From Shewanella sp. UCD-KL12 (lineage in GTDB: Bacteria; Pseudomonadota; Gammaproteobacteria; Enterobacterales; Shewanellaceae), in contig NZ_MPHJ01000015.1 in assembly GCF_001957125.1 (NCBI RefSeq), positions 21,201-85,200 of the forward strand: DNA of 64,000 nucleotides, read 5' to 3'. Below, in pieces: positions 27,233 through 35,942 of this stretch (the stretch's first letter is position 1; each line of letters starts with the position of its first letter). The notes beneath the pieces are model-generated. The model was not told the origin of the DNA. It made no database searches and worked only from the letters and a program-made list of their open reading frames with translations. The translations under genes and the position numbers were made by a program.

Positions 27233-27979
27233 ATGAAAAATATTATTTGTGATATCGATGGCGTGTTACTGCACAACAATGAACTTATTCCTGGTAGTGA
27301 TAAATTTATTCACCGCGTGCTAGAGCAAGGTAATCCCTTGGTCATCTTAACCAACTACCCTGTCCAAACTGGGAAAGATCTGCAAAACAGACTGGGCGCC
27401 GCAGGAATCAAAGTCCCAGAAGAGTGCTTCTATACCTCAGCAATGGCAACAGCCGACTTTCTCAAGCATCAAACAGGCAGTAAAGCTTTCGTGATCGGTG
27501 AAGGTGCACTGACTCATGAACTGTACAAGGCTGGCTTTACTATCACCGACATAAATCCAGATTTTGTCATCGTCGGTGAAACACGCTCCTACAATTGGGA
27601 GATGATCCATAAGGCTGCGCAATTTGTAGTTAATGGCGCAAGATTTATCGCCACGAATCCTGACACACACGGCCCTGCACACAGTCCAGCATGTGGTGCG
27701 CTATGTGCCCCTATCGAGCGTATCAGTGGTCGTATGCCATTTTACGTCGGTAAGCCAAGTTCATGGATCATTCGCTCAGCACTTAACCATATCGATGGCC
27801 ACTCTGACAATACTGTGATCATCGGAGATAACATGAAGACCGATATACTGGCAGGCTTTCAGGCGGGTTTAGAAACGATTTTAGTCACCAGCGGTGTGAG
27901 CCAACTTAGTGATGTTGACAAAGAGCCTTTCCGTCCAAACCATGTCTTCGCCTGTGCGGGTGATATCGATATTGTTTGA
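27233..27979 (+). CDS. nagD: HAD-IIA family ribonucleotide monophosphatase NagD
   Basis: NagD is a HAD-superfamily phosphatase that dephosphorylates nucleoside monophosphates such as UMP and GMP. The 248-residue protein has motif I CDIDGVLLHN with the nucleophilic Asp, LTNYPVQTG (motif II), GKPSSWII (motif III Lys) and IGDNMKTDILAG (motif IV). The C2 cap holds GETRSYNWEM. Length and sequence closely follow Escherichia coli NagD. No N-acetylglucosamine genes lie beside it. A partial copy of its own 5' end lies about 200 bp upstream. Confidence 0.93.
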   Translation: MKNIICDIDGVLLHNNELIPGSDKFIHRVLEQGNPLVILTNYPVQTGKDLQNRLGAAGIKVPEECFYTSAMATADFLKHQTGSKAFVIGEGALTHELYKAGFTITDINPDFVIVGETRSYNWEMIHKAAQFVVNGARFIATNPDTHGPAHSPACGALCAPIERISGRMPFYVGKPSSWIIRSALNHIDGHSDNTVIIGDNMKTDILAGFQAGLETILVTSGVSQLSDVDKEPFRPNHVFACAGDIDIV

Positions 27980-28041
27980 TTCAGGTTTAGCTACACTCAA
28001 ACAGTAAATATTACGAAACAACTTTCTCCGATTTAAAGCCT

Positions 28042-28067
28042 TAGGCCCACTTGCTAAAGTGGGCCTA
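28042..28067 (+). terminator. Hairpin terminator after nagD
   Basis: TAGGCCCACTT (28042-28052) and AAGTGGGCCTA (28057-28067) form an 11-bp stem with a 4-nt loop. The tail CTTCATTC is only moderately T-rich. Confidence 0.7.
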
Positions 28068-28128
28068 CTTCATTCATGATGTTAACCAAATTTTATCGTC
28101 TATAACAAAAACAATAATAGGACTTTCA

Positions 28129-29820
28129 ATGCGATTACTGCCTCCAGTATGCGCACTTGCACTGCTTAGTGCCTGTAGCCAGCAACCAACAGAAAACTCA
28201 ACCGATATGGCATCAACAATTACACCAGCTGTTAACAGCAACGTTAGCACTGGCGTTCAATTTGATGAGCAACGTTTCAGACAAGATATCAAAACATTAG
28301 CATCTGACGAGTTTGAAGGCCGTGCGCCGACCACAAAAGGTGAAACACTCACCCTTAATTACCTCACCCAAGCCTTTGCGGAGATGGGGTTAGTGGGGGC
28401 GAATAAAGGCGATTACCTACAAGCTGTACCTATGGTGACCTATCTCGCGTCAGAGCAACAAACGATAACCTTGGCAGACTTGCCATTTCAACACCGTAAA
28501 GATGTGGTCTTGGGTAGTCGACACGATAACGGTGGCGTCGATATCACAGATGCACCTTTGGTCTTTGTTGGTTATGGCATCAATGCCCCTGAATACGACT
28601 GGAATGATTATCAAGACCTAGATATGAAAGGAAAAATTGCGGTCATGTTAGTTAATGACCCAGGATTTTCTCAGCCTGACTCTGGTAAATTTAATGGTAA
28701 AGCAATGACCTACTACGGTCGTTGGAACTATAAGTTTGAAGAGGCCAGTAAGCAAGGAGCATTAGGTGCCATCATCATTCATGATACCGCTCCAGCCTCT
28801 TACCCGTGGTCCGTGGTTGAAAATAGCTGGACGGGCCCTCAACAGGACTTAGTTTTCGATAAAGCGGTACAAGATAAACATGTACAGATAGAAGGCTGGA
28901 TAACCATGGATGCAGCACACGCTGTATTTAACCAGTCTGGACTGACGTTAGCCAACCTTATCGACCGTGCTGCTAGCAGTCCTATCAATATCCCGTTAAA
29001 TCAATCAGCGGATATCAAGTTTACCAATACCGCCAGTTATGCCAATAGCTATAATGTGGTGGCAACCTTGCCAGGAAGTAAGCAGCCTGACGAACAAGTC
29101 CTATTTACCGCCCATTGGGATCATATCGGCATCGATGAAAGTAAAGATGGCGATCAGATCTACAATGGTGCACTGGACAATGCTTCAGGAACAGCGGGTA
29201 TTCTCGAAATTGCACGTCAATTTGCTCAACAGGCTAAAAGCGGTAATCCCTCAGCACGTTCATTGACCTTTATCGCCACAACAGGTGAGGAGCAAGGGCT
29301 ATTAGGTTCACGCTATTATGCCGAAAACCCTATCTATCCAATTGATAAGTCTGTGGCTGTATTCAACCTAGACAGTACAAACATCTATGGGCGTACATCA
29401 GATTACACAATCATAGGTAAAGGTAAGTCTCAGCTAGAGAACTACCTTGTAGATGCATTGAAGTCACAAAACCGTGTCGCAAAAGCAGAGAGCCGTCCAG
29501 AATCTGGAGGCTTCTTCCGTTCAGACCATTTTAGCTTTGCCAAATTAGGTGTACCAGCGGTCTTTGCTGGCGGCGGGAGTGAACCTGTCGATGAAGCAAC
29601 AGCCCAATACAAAACCATGATGAAAGCTGAAATGAAGGGGTGTTACCACAATACATGCGATCAATACCGCTCAGATTGGGACTTAAGCGGCGCACTTGAA
29701 GATCTCGCCATCTACTATCTCGCTGCTGAGCGGTTAGCCAACAGTCAAGATTGGCCTGGTTACTTCGAAGGTACTGAGTTTCACTCACTGCGAGCAGCTA
29801 ACACCCAAACTGGTGAATAA
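28129..29820 (+). CDS. M28 family metallopeptidase with PA domain, lipoprotein
   Basis: This is a 563-residue zinc aminopeptidase of the M28 class anchored as a lipoprotein (CALALLSAC). A protease-associated domain (about 130-270) is inserted before the catalytic domain. Zinc-site motifs appear in order: FTAHWDHIGID, GALDNASGTAGILE, TTGEEQGLLGSRYYAE (catalytic Glu), FNLDSTNIYG and RSDHFSFAKLGVPAVFAGG. A disulfide-like GCYHNTCDQY is typical of this subfamily. The ATG at 28129 follows AGGAC; a start 26 codons upstream would bury the signal peptide. It probably digests peptides in the periplasm. Confidence 0.92.
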   Translation: MRLLPPVCALALLSACSQQPTENSTDMASTITPAVNSNVSTGVQFDEQRFRQDIKTLASDEFEGRAPTTKGETLTLNYLTQAFAEMGLVGANKGDYLQAVPMVTYLASEQQTITLADLPFQHRKDVVLGSRHDNGGVDITDAPLVFVGYGINAPEYDWNDYQDLDMKGKIAVMLVNDPGFSQPDSGKFNGKAMTYYGRWNYKFEEASKQGALGAIIIHDTAPASYPWSVVENSWTGPQQDLVFDKAVQDKHVQIEGWITMDAAHAVFNQSGLTLANLIDRAASSPINIPLNQSADIKFTNTASYANSYNVVATLPGSKQPDEQVLFTAHWDHIGIDESKDGDQIYNGALDNASGTAGILEIARQFAQQAKSGNPSARSLTFIATTGEEQGLLGSRYYAENPIYPIDKSVAVFNLDSTNIYGRTSDYTIIGKGKSQLENYLVDALKSQNRVAKAESRPESGGFFRSDHFSFAKLGVPAVFAGGGSEPVDEATAQYKTMMKAEMKGCYHNTCDQYRSDWDLSGALEDLAIYYLAAERLANSQDWPGYFEGTEFHSLRAANTQTGE

Positions 29821-29949
29821 ACGGCCACTGAACAGTGAATAAGCACGATGATATGAACAGTTAACGATTAAATCATAAAGGTTAACTCACCGTCATGCAT
29901 AGCATATACCGGCAAGTTGAACATCTAAGTGTTTATTGAGAAACGGATT

Positions 29950-29980
29950 AAATGGCTCCCACTCGTTGGGGGCCATTTTA
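29950..29980 (+). terminator. Rho-independent terminator of the M28 peptidase gene
   Basis: AAATGGC-CCCA and TGGGGGCCATTT pair around CTCGT, followed by TTTACT. It lies about 130 nt after the stop codon. Confidence 0.75.
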
Positions 29981-30297
29981 CTAGATACCAACATACTGAC
30001 TTTCTGTAATTAGAGTAAAACCATATTTTTTTCGTTATTTTTGATTAAATGGCATTAAACAATTTCAACTGACAAATTGTCAATCCTAACCATGTACCAC
30101 ATGGTGAAAACGAATTATATTCAACAATACTGCAAATCTGTTAGTTAATCATCATTTAAGACGCGTTTAAATTTTGTAGATCCATCTAAAACAGTCGGTT
30201 TTATTCGTTTTTAATCAATTTATGATTTGGCAAAAGGTGCGTTTACTGGCACAGTGATACTCAATTGAGATTTACACTGAGTTGTAGGAGCTAAGAT
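29981..30297. other. AT-rich leader of asnB
   Basis: This stretch is very AT-rich and non-coding. It should contain the asnB promoter and any leader control, but no convincing -35/-10 pair or riboswitch-like structure was identified by eye. Confidence 0.35.
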
Positions 30298-31971
30298 ATG
30301 TGTTCAATTTTTGCCATTTTAGATATCAAGTCTGATTCGACTCCATTGCGCCAAGTCGCACTTGAGATGTCAAAACTACTACGTCACCGCGGCCCAGATT
30401 GGTCTGGGATCTATAGCTGTGACAAAGCAGTCCTCGCGCACGAGCGCTTAGCTATTGTTGATATTGATAATGGTGCTCAGCCACTTCTAAGCAGCGATGA
30501 AAATATCATTCTTGCAGTTAACGGCGAGATCTACAACCATAAAGAGCTTAAGGCCCAGCTTGGTGATAAATACTCATACCAAACTAACTCGGACTGTGAA
30601 GTGATCCTGTCCCTTTATCAAGAATATGGCGTTGATTTTCTTGATAAACTCAACGGTATCTTTGCCTTTGTCCTATATGACAAAGCAAAAGACCTCTATC
30701 TGATTGGTAGAGATCATATGGGTATTATTCCACTTTACACCGGTGTAGATGCCGAAGGTCATTTCTATGTCGCTTCAGAGATGAAAGCCTTGATGCCTGT
30801 ATGTAAAACAGTAGAGGTCTTTAAACCAGGCCACTACCTTTGCAACCAAGCAGATACTGAAGACGGTTACGTGTCTTATTACCAACGTGATTGGCGCGAG
30901 TTTTCAGCCGTTCAGGATAACCCTGCTAGCGTCGACGAAATTCGCGACGCACTAGAAGCCGCTGTTAAACGCCAGCTGATGTCTGATGTTCCTTACGGTG
31001 TATTACTGTCTGGTGGGCTCGACTCATCAGTCATCTCTGCAATCACTCAAACTTTTGCTAAGCGCCGTATTGAAGATGACGGTGAAAGTAACGCATGGTG
31101 GCCACAGCTTCACTCCTTTGCTGTGGGTCTTGAAGGTGCGCCAGATTTAATTGCTGCGCAAAAGGTCGCTGACGCAATCGGCACTATCCATCATGAAATT
31201 ACCTTTACCTTCCAAGATGGTATTGATGCGATTAAAGATGTGATTTACCACCTTGAAACATATGATGTCACCACTATTCGCGCCGCGACACCTATGTATC
31301 TGATGGCTAGAAAAATTAAGGCTATGGGCATCAAGATGGTATTGTCTGGAGAAGGTGCTGATGAGCTATTTGGTGGCTACCTCTATTTCCATAAAGCACC
31401 AAACGCACAAGCTTTCCATGAAGAGCTAGTTAGAAAACTTGATAAACTCTTCCTATTTGATTGCCTACGTGCAAACAAAGCGATGGCCGCTTGGGGACTA
31501 GAGGCGCGTGTACCTTTCTTAGATAAAGAGTTCATGGATGTGGCAATGCGTATCAACCCTGAGGCGAAAATGTCAAAGGATGGCCGTATTGAAAAGCATA
31601 TTCTTCGTCAGGCTTTTGAGCATAAATTACCCAAAGAGGTTGCATGGCGTCAAAAAGAGCAGTTCAGTGATGGCGTAGGTTACTCTTGGATTGACGGCCT
31701 GAAAGATTTAGCGGCAGAGAAAGTCGATGACTTACAGCTAGCTAACGCTAAATTTAGATTCCCGTACAACACACCTGATACTAAAGAAGGCTATTACTAC
31801 CGTTGCTTCTTTGAAGAGCAGTTTCCATTAGAAACAGCTGCCGAAACAGTGCCTGGCGGCAAGTCAGTCGCCTGCTCGACACCAGAAGCGTTAGCTTGGG
31901 ATGAGAGCTTAAGCGGTATTATCGACCCATCAGGACGTGCGGTTCAATCGGTACACGATAGCGCTTATTAA
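30298..31971 (+). CDS. asnB: Asparagine synthase B (glutamine-hydrolysing)
   Basis: AsnB makes asparagine from aspartate, ATP and glutamine. The 557-residue protein begins MCSIFA, so Cys2 is free to act as the glutaminase nucleophile after Met removal. The N-terminal Ntn domain includes LLRHRGPDWSG and VNGEIYNHKEL. The synthetase domain has the pyrophosphate loop LLSGGLDSSV and LSGEGADELFGGY. The length matches the enteric enzyme. It is a single-gene unit with its own terminator. Confidence 0.97.
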   Translation: MCSIFAILDIKSDSTPLRQVALEMSKLLRHRGPDWSGIYSCDKAVLAHERLAIVDIDNGAQPLLSSDENIILAVNGEIYNHKELKAQLGDKYSYQTNSDCEVILSLYQEYGVDFLDKLNGIFAFVLYDKAKDLYLIGRDHMGIIPLYTGVDAEGHFYVASEMKALMPVCKTVEVFKPGHYLCNQADTEDGYVSYYQRDWREFSAVQDNPASVDEIRDALEAAVKRQLMSDVPYGVLLSGGLDSSVISAITQTFAKRRIEDDGESNAWWPQLHSFAVGLEGAPDLIAAQKVADAIGTIHHEITFTFQDGIDAIKDVIYHLETYDVTTIRAATPMYLMARKIKAMGIKMVLSGEGADELFGGYLYFHKAPNAQAFHEELVRKLDKLFLFDCLRANKAMAAWGLEARVPFLDKEFMDVAMRINPEAKMSKDGRIEKHILRQAFEHKLPKEVAWRQKEQFSDGVGYSWIDGLKDLAAEKVDDLQLANAKFRFPYNTPDTKEGYYYRCFFEEQFPLETAAETVPGGKSVACSTPEALAWDESLSGIIDPSGRAVQSVHDSAY

Positions 31972-31990
31972 TCGCTATATTAGTAAAAGA

Positions 31991-32015
31991 AAAAGCAGCC
32001 TTAGGCTGCTTTTTT
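31991..32015 (+). terminator. Rho-independent terminator of asnB
   Basis: AAAAGCAGCC and GGCTGCTTTT pair around TTA and are followed by T residues. Confidence 0.92.
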
Positions 32016-32064
32016 GTTATTCAAATCTATCGAAAACTGTCGACTTATTACTTAAACCAGCTGC

Positions 32065-32409
32065 TTAAACAAGTTGCTTAAAATAGTGCTGCTGATTAAT
32101 ATCTCTCACTTCAATCGTCAGGCTTTGTACATGCGTCGTTAACCTGGTTAATTGCTCCGCCACGCTTTTTAATAGTCCAGCTTTCTGCTCATCACTTCGA
32201 CCAGGCATTATCGAAATAGTGATGTGCACAAACAAGTTGGTGCACTCCTCTCCGACAAAGAACTGCTCACAACAATGGGCCCGTGTCTTAACCGCTTTTG
32301 GTTCAAACAGACCAGAGGCAATAGCCCCTTTATGGGTGTCATTAACTAGCTCGGCAATATCAATCAATTTAGCCAGCGGGGATGCATACTCTATGGTGCA
32401 GTGAGGCAT
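32065..32409 (-). CDS. 5-carboxymethyl-2-hydroxymuconate isomerase family protein
   Basis: This is a 114-residue tautomerase-fold protein of the CHMI (HpaF) family, with the catalytic proline at position 2 (MPHCTIEYA). Family landmarks include GLFEPKAVKTRAHCCE and FVHITISIMPGRSDEQKAGL. In homoprotocatechuate degradation the enzyme isomerises the ring-cleavage product. No other aromatic-degradation gene lies here, so the true substrate is unknown. It follows the VOC gene by 25 nt and is probably cotranscribed with it. Confidence 0.85.
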   Translation of the reverse strand: MPHCTIEYASPLAKLIDIAELVNDTHKGAIASGLFEPKAVKTRAHCCEQFFVGEECTNLFVHITISIMPGRSDEQKAGLLKSVAEQLTRLTTHVQSLTIEVRDINQQHYFKQLV

Positions 32410-32434
32410 TTATATTACTCTCTATAAAAGGGGA

Positions 32435-32785
32435 TTACTCAGACCAAACGGCAAACTCATTACCATTGAGGTCTTTAAAATGAAAACGTCTGCCACCGGG
32501 GAATGAAAAGATATCTTTAGTGATCGCGCCGCCTGCCCCTTCTACTTTAGCCATAGTGGCCTCTAGCTGAGAGGAGTAGATGACAAGTAAAGGCATACCG
32601 TTAGTTAGCTCAAATGTCTGCTCAGATGAAAAGAAGCCACCAGCAATGCCCGCATTAGTAAAACAGGTATACTCAGGACCATAATCGACAAATTCCCAGT
32701 TAAACACTTGGCTAAAGAATTGTTTAGTCGTTGTGATGTCCTTAACAGGCATCTCTATGTAGTTGATTGAATGGTGAGCCGTCAT
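32435..32785 (-). CDS. VOC family (glyoxalase/bleomycin resistance fold) protein
   Basis: This is a 116-residue single-module VOC protein with HHSINYIEMPVKDITTTKQFF, FNWEFVDYGPEY and the metal-ligand region RFHFKDLNGNEFAVWSE. Members bind divalent metals and act on varied small molecules. This subgroup has no assigned substrate. AAGGATAT precedes the start codon. It is paired with the downstream isomerase gene. A second related VOC gene lies at 34383. Confidence 0.85.
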   Translation of the reverse strand: MTAHHSINYIEMPVKDITTTKQFFSQVFNWEFVDYGPEYTCFTNAGIAGGFFSSEQTFELTNGMPLLVIYSSQLEATMAKVEGAGGAITKDIFSFPGGRRFHFKDLNGNEFAVWSE

Positions 32786-32839
32786 AATAATATCCTTTTA
32801 ATTAATCCACTTTCAGACATTAAAGCATATTTTTAATCC

Positions 32840-32870
32840 AAAAAAATAGGGAGGCATTAAGCTCCCTATT
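32840..32870 (-). terminator. Rho-independent terminator of the DUF445 gene
   Basis: AATAGGGAG (32845-32853) and CTCCCTATT (32862-32870) form the stem. On the minus strand a run of T follows. Confidence 0.88.
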
Positions 32871-32888
32871 GATAATGGTATACATTGA

Positions 32889-33611
32889 TTATGCTTGGAT
32901 AAGTGCAGCAACCAACCCTATGATCCCGCCAAACACACCGCCCCAAACCACAAGCCAACCAAGATGTTCACGGATCATCTCTTGAATAATCTCTTTAACA
33001 AGTTCAGGGGTTAGCTCATTAAGTCTCTGAGTAACAATCTCACTGACCTTAGTCTTCATGTCCGCGAGCACATCTGGTTGCTCAAGCTCTGTTTTAAGTA
33101 GCTCATAGAAATCTTCACTTTGGGAGATCTCCACCAAAGATGATTTCATTTTAGCGATAAAGGGTTCTTTCAAAGGCGTAATGGCTTCACTGCCACCGAA
33201 CATAGCAAGCATACCACCAAGGGATGACTGCTCAACGGTAGTCACCAAAGCATCGAATGCTGGCGCCATATCCACCTGCTCGATAACAGGTTGAAGGTTT
33301 ATGGGGGACTTTTTATCACCTTGATCAGAGAGGAATCTATCAATATTCTCATCGGTAAAAAACTGTGTCATCATCAAATGAGAGATACCCGCCTTAAACT
33401 CCTCAAAACGAGACGGTATAACACCAGATCCGTAAAGTCCCGGCACCTTTTCAAACAACATATGAACGGCCAGCCAATTAGTGAGCGCCCCCGACAGGGC
33501 AAATAGCCCCACGCTAAGGACAATGGCCGACGAAAAATAGTAGCCTGATGCCAGCAAAATAGCAGCGATCAGGTTTGTGATAACACTCTTATTCAACCCG
33601 TACTCCAACAT
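32889..33611 (-). CDS. DUF445 family inner-membrane protein
   Basis: This is a 240-residue protein with two hydrophobic helices at the N terminus (about residues 10-50) and one at the C terminus (LVVWGGVFGGIIGLVAALI). The DUF445 signature GALTNWLAVHMLFEKVPGLYGSGVIPSRFEEFK is represented by NWLAVHMLFEKVPGLYGSG. A central amphipathic helical region follows. The family is widespread, but its function is unknown. It is a single-gene unit with its own terminator. Confidence 0.85.
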   Translation of the reverse strand: MLEYGLNKSVITNLIAAILLASGYYFSSAIVLSVGLFALSGALTNWLAVHMLFEKVPGLYGSGVIPSRFEEFKAGISHLMMTQFFTDENIDRFLSDQGDKKSPINLQPVIEQVDMAPAFDALVTTVEQSSLGGMLAMFGGSEAITPLKEPFIAKMKSSLVEISQSEDFYELLKTELEQPDVLADMKTKVSEIVTQRLNELTPELVKEIIQEMIREHLGWLVVWGGVFGGIIGLVAALIQA

Positions 33612-33756
33612 TTATAAAATTAAACAAAACGCCGTATAATATCATAATCAATGACTTGATCTCTGGATATTACACTGAGCATTTAAATGTTAGTTGATGG
33701 CTAAACTAGCGCTGACACAAATTGTTTTCGAATATTATTTTTAGTGCAACTTAAAG

Positions 33757-34155
33757 CTATGACGACTCGAATGACTCTATCGGCACAAATCCTTGACCTG
33801 CTAGTTTATCTCTACGCACCGCAAGCACTTGTGTTTCATCAGCAAGTTCTTTGGCTTTATTAACCAACTCGGTAGCGATACCGCGCCCTCGATAAGGCTC
33901 AGAGACATAAAGATCGTCAAAGTACCATAAGGGTTTAAGCAGAACTGATGAAAAAGAGGGATAAAGTTGAATAAATCCAACTGGAACGTCTACCAGAAAG
34001 GCAATAAATATCACCGAGTCATTTTCTTGTAATCGACTTTGAATAAACTCTTTACAAGCACCTGGTTCAGAGGGCTTGCCTAAACTTTTACGAAAGCTGT
34101 CAAAAAGTGGAGTTAAGAAGTGTAAGTCTTCATCGATGGCGATTCTAATGTGCAT
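33757..34155 (-). CDS. Short GNAT family N-acetyltransferase
   Basis: The acetyl-CoA-binding motif A is clear (FDDLYVSEPYRGRGIATELVNKAKELA). The C-terminal part is unusually short: LAVRRDKLAGQGFVPIESFESS lacks the roughly ten residues (AxxLYxxxGF) that normally separate the beta5 strand from the final GFV motif. This suggests a small in-frame deletion, so activity is uncertain. The second ATG (34155) is chosen because AAGGA lies six bases upstream. The longer start at 34161 would overlap that site. Confidence 0.75.
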   Translation of the reverse strand: MHIRIAIDEDLHFLTPLFDSFRKSLGKPSEPGACKEFIQSRLQENDSVIFIAFLVDVPVGFIQLYPSFSSVLLKPLWYFDDLYVSEPYRGRGIATELVNKAKELADETQVLAVRRDKLAGQGFVPIESFESS

Positions 34156-34382
34156 CTTCATTCCTTGAAATCATGTCTGACTAAATAAAAAACCGAGTAA
34201 TGACATCTGGCCATGCCACTAACTTCCCTTTCAGTTACATAACCTTAACACAAAAGTGTAAATGTTAACCACGATTTTCAGGATATTTAATTCATTAAAA
34301 AAATAGTGGTGGACTACACTTTGAACGTACACCAATTTTGTTAGTGCTATCTTCAACTGCAACCTTAATAATGGAGATTCAG

Positions 34383-34775
34383 ATGGGCTCACCCTTTACT
34401 ACGCCGGGGGCGTTAAGCTGGCATGAATTAACATCAAATAACTGCCAAGCAGCTATGCAGTTTTATGGCGAGATTTTTGGTTGGACGTTTAAAACTATGG
34501 ATATGCCACAAGGGCCCTATTACATTATTGAAAATCAAGGTGCCCATATTGGTGGTATTGCGCCAAATCCATGCCCAAAGCTCCCCAGCCATTGGACTGG
34601 TTATATTACAGTTTCAGATGTAGACGATGTTGCGATTAAAGCTAAAACGATGGGCGGCGAGCTGCTTTATGGACCTGAAGATATCCCAAAAGTAGGCCGT
34701 TTTTGTTGGATTAAAGACCCAGAAGGGGCCATCATCGCCGCGATTAGTTATCACAATCCTGATAAGTGGATCTAA
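34383..34775 (+). CDS. VOC family protein
   Basis: This is a 130-residue VOC module with PGALSWHELTSNNCQAAMQFY, IFGWTFKTMDM, HWTGYITVSDVDD and the closing metal-site segment GRFCWIKDPEGAIIAAI. It belongs to the same broad family as 32435-32785 but is only distantly related. The ATG at 34383 follows GGAG at good spacing. Earlier in-frame starts lack one. The substrate is unknown. It converges on the flavoprotein gene 11 nt away. Confidence 0.85.
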   Translation: MGSPFTTPGALSWHELTSNNCQAAMQFYGEIFGWTFKTMDMPQGPYYIIENQGAHIGGIAPNPCPKLPSHWTGYITVSDVDDVAIKAKTMGGELLYGPEDIPKVGRFCWIKDPEGAIIAAISYHNPDKWI

Positions 34776-34786
34776 AACAGAAAGAA

Positions 34787-35803
34787 TCACCTAGGCACTG
34801 TTCTTAGATCTTTATACTCGAAGGAAAGTACATGCATTCTTTTAAGCGGGACACCATTTAAAAATGCTGATGCTTGACCACGAGTGACAAAGTCTGGCTC
34901 TCCACAAAGATACACTCTATGACGGGAGGTCGAATTTAACTCCTCTTTAATGGGTTTGTGAGCTGTTGCTATATCAAATGGATCACCAAACTGAACTCGA
35001 CTTAACTGCTGCTCCCCCTCAACTTGCGACAAAGGTAAGCACGCATGATAAGTAAAGTTTCTATGCTCTAACATCAACTGCAACAAGCTGGCATGTTGGT
35101 AAAGTTCACTACTGCTTCTGGCACCGTGATACAAATTTATCTCACCACGATGACCATTTTTAATCGCATCTCTTGCAATTCCATAAATAGGGCCAAGCCC
35201 TGTGCCACTAGCTATCAGTGTTAAATCATCATCAACATAAGCACTAGAGTAACAACAATGCCCCCATGGGCCTTGAAGAAGGAGGCTTTCACCAATACTG
35301 GCATGATTAAAAAGCCAATCACTAAACTGCCCGTTATATTTTCGCCTAACATGTAATTCAATGAGTTCACTACCAGGATCGTTAGCAACCGCGTAACTGC
35401 GAGTTAAGCCATCAAACCGGCGTAAATTGATATATTGACCAGCACTATGATTGAGTAACTCTGACGAAGATATCTGCAATTTAACCACTGATTCAGACAC
35501 ATACTCTTTAGAGTGGATCTGGGCGGGTATAAATAGATCTTGTGCCAGTACCGACTTAAGTTTTAACCCTGGGGTCGGTTTGCATTGGCAGGCACATAAA
35601 TAATGGTTTTTCTTCAGGTTAACGGTTAATCCTCTTTGCGAGCCTGTCGATAGCTCACCTTCAACATGCTTAACTAAGCAGGTTTTACAGGCACCTTTTT
35701 TACATGAGTAATTAACCTGGTGCCCTTCACGGATCAAGGTATCTAGAACCGACTCACCATTTAGTGATTCACAATCTTGGCCATCATAAAAAAATCTTGT
35801 CAT
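34787..35803 (-). CDS. 2Fe-2S ferredoxin/FNR-type NAD(P)H oxidoreductase
   Basis: The 338-residue protein fuses a plant-type 2Fe-2S ferredoxin domain (cysteines in YSCKKGACKTCLV and CACQC, residues about 1-90) to a ferredoxin-reductase module. The FAD motif is RSYAVANDPG and the NAD(P) motif is LIASGTGLGPIYGIARDA. This is the layout of reductase components of multicomponent oxygenases and of CDP-6-deoxyglucoseen reductase. No oxygenase gene lies nearby, so the electron acceptor is unknown. It is divergent from the AsmA-like gene. Confidence 0.87.
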   Translation of the reverse strand: MTRFFYDGQDCESLNGESVLDTLIREGHQVNYSCKKGACKTCLVKHVEGELSTGSQRGLTVNLKKNHYLCACQCKPTPGLKLKSVLAQDLFIPAQIHSKEYVSESVVKLQISSSELLNHSAGQYINLRRFDGLTRSYAVANDPGSELIELHVRRKYNGQFSDWLFNHASIGESLLLQGPWGHCCYSSAYVDDDLTLIASGTGLGPIYGIARDAIKNGHRGEINLYHGARSSSELYQHASLLQLMLEHRNFTYHACLPLSQVEGEQQLSRVQFGDPFDIATAHKPIKEELNSTSRHRVYLCGEPDFVTRGQASAFLNGVPLKRMHVLSFEYKDLRTVPR

Positions 35804-35942
35804 CGTAAGTTAGGTTTCCGTTTAACTATTTCCAAAATGAATGGTCAACCGGCTAAAAATTGAACTACATTTACATAACAATTCTATAAAGTTAGATAGA
35901 ATAATGACAAGCTGAGTTCATCTAAGTTCGCCTAAGGTAAGT

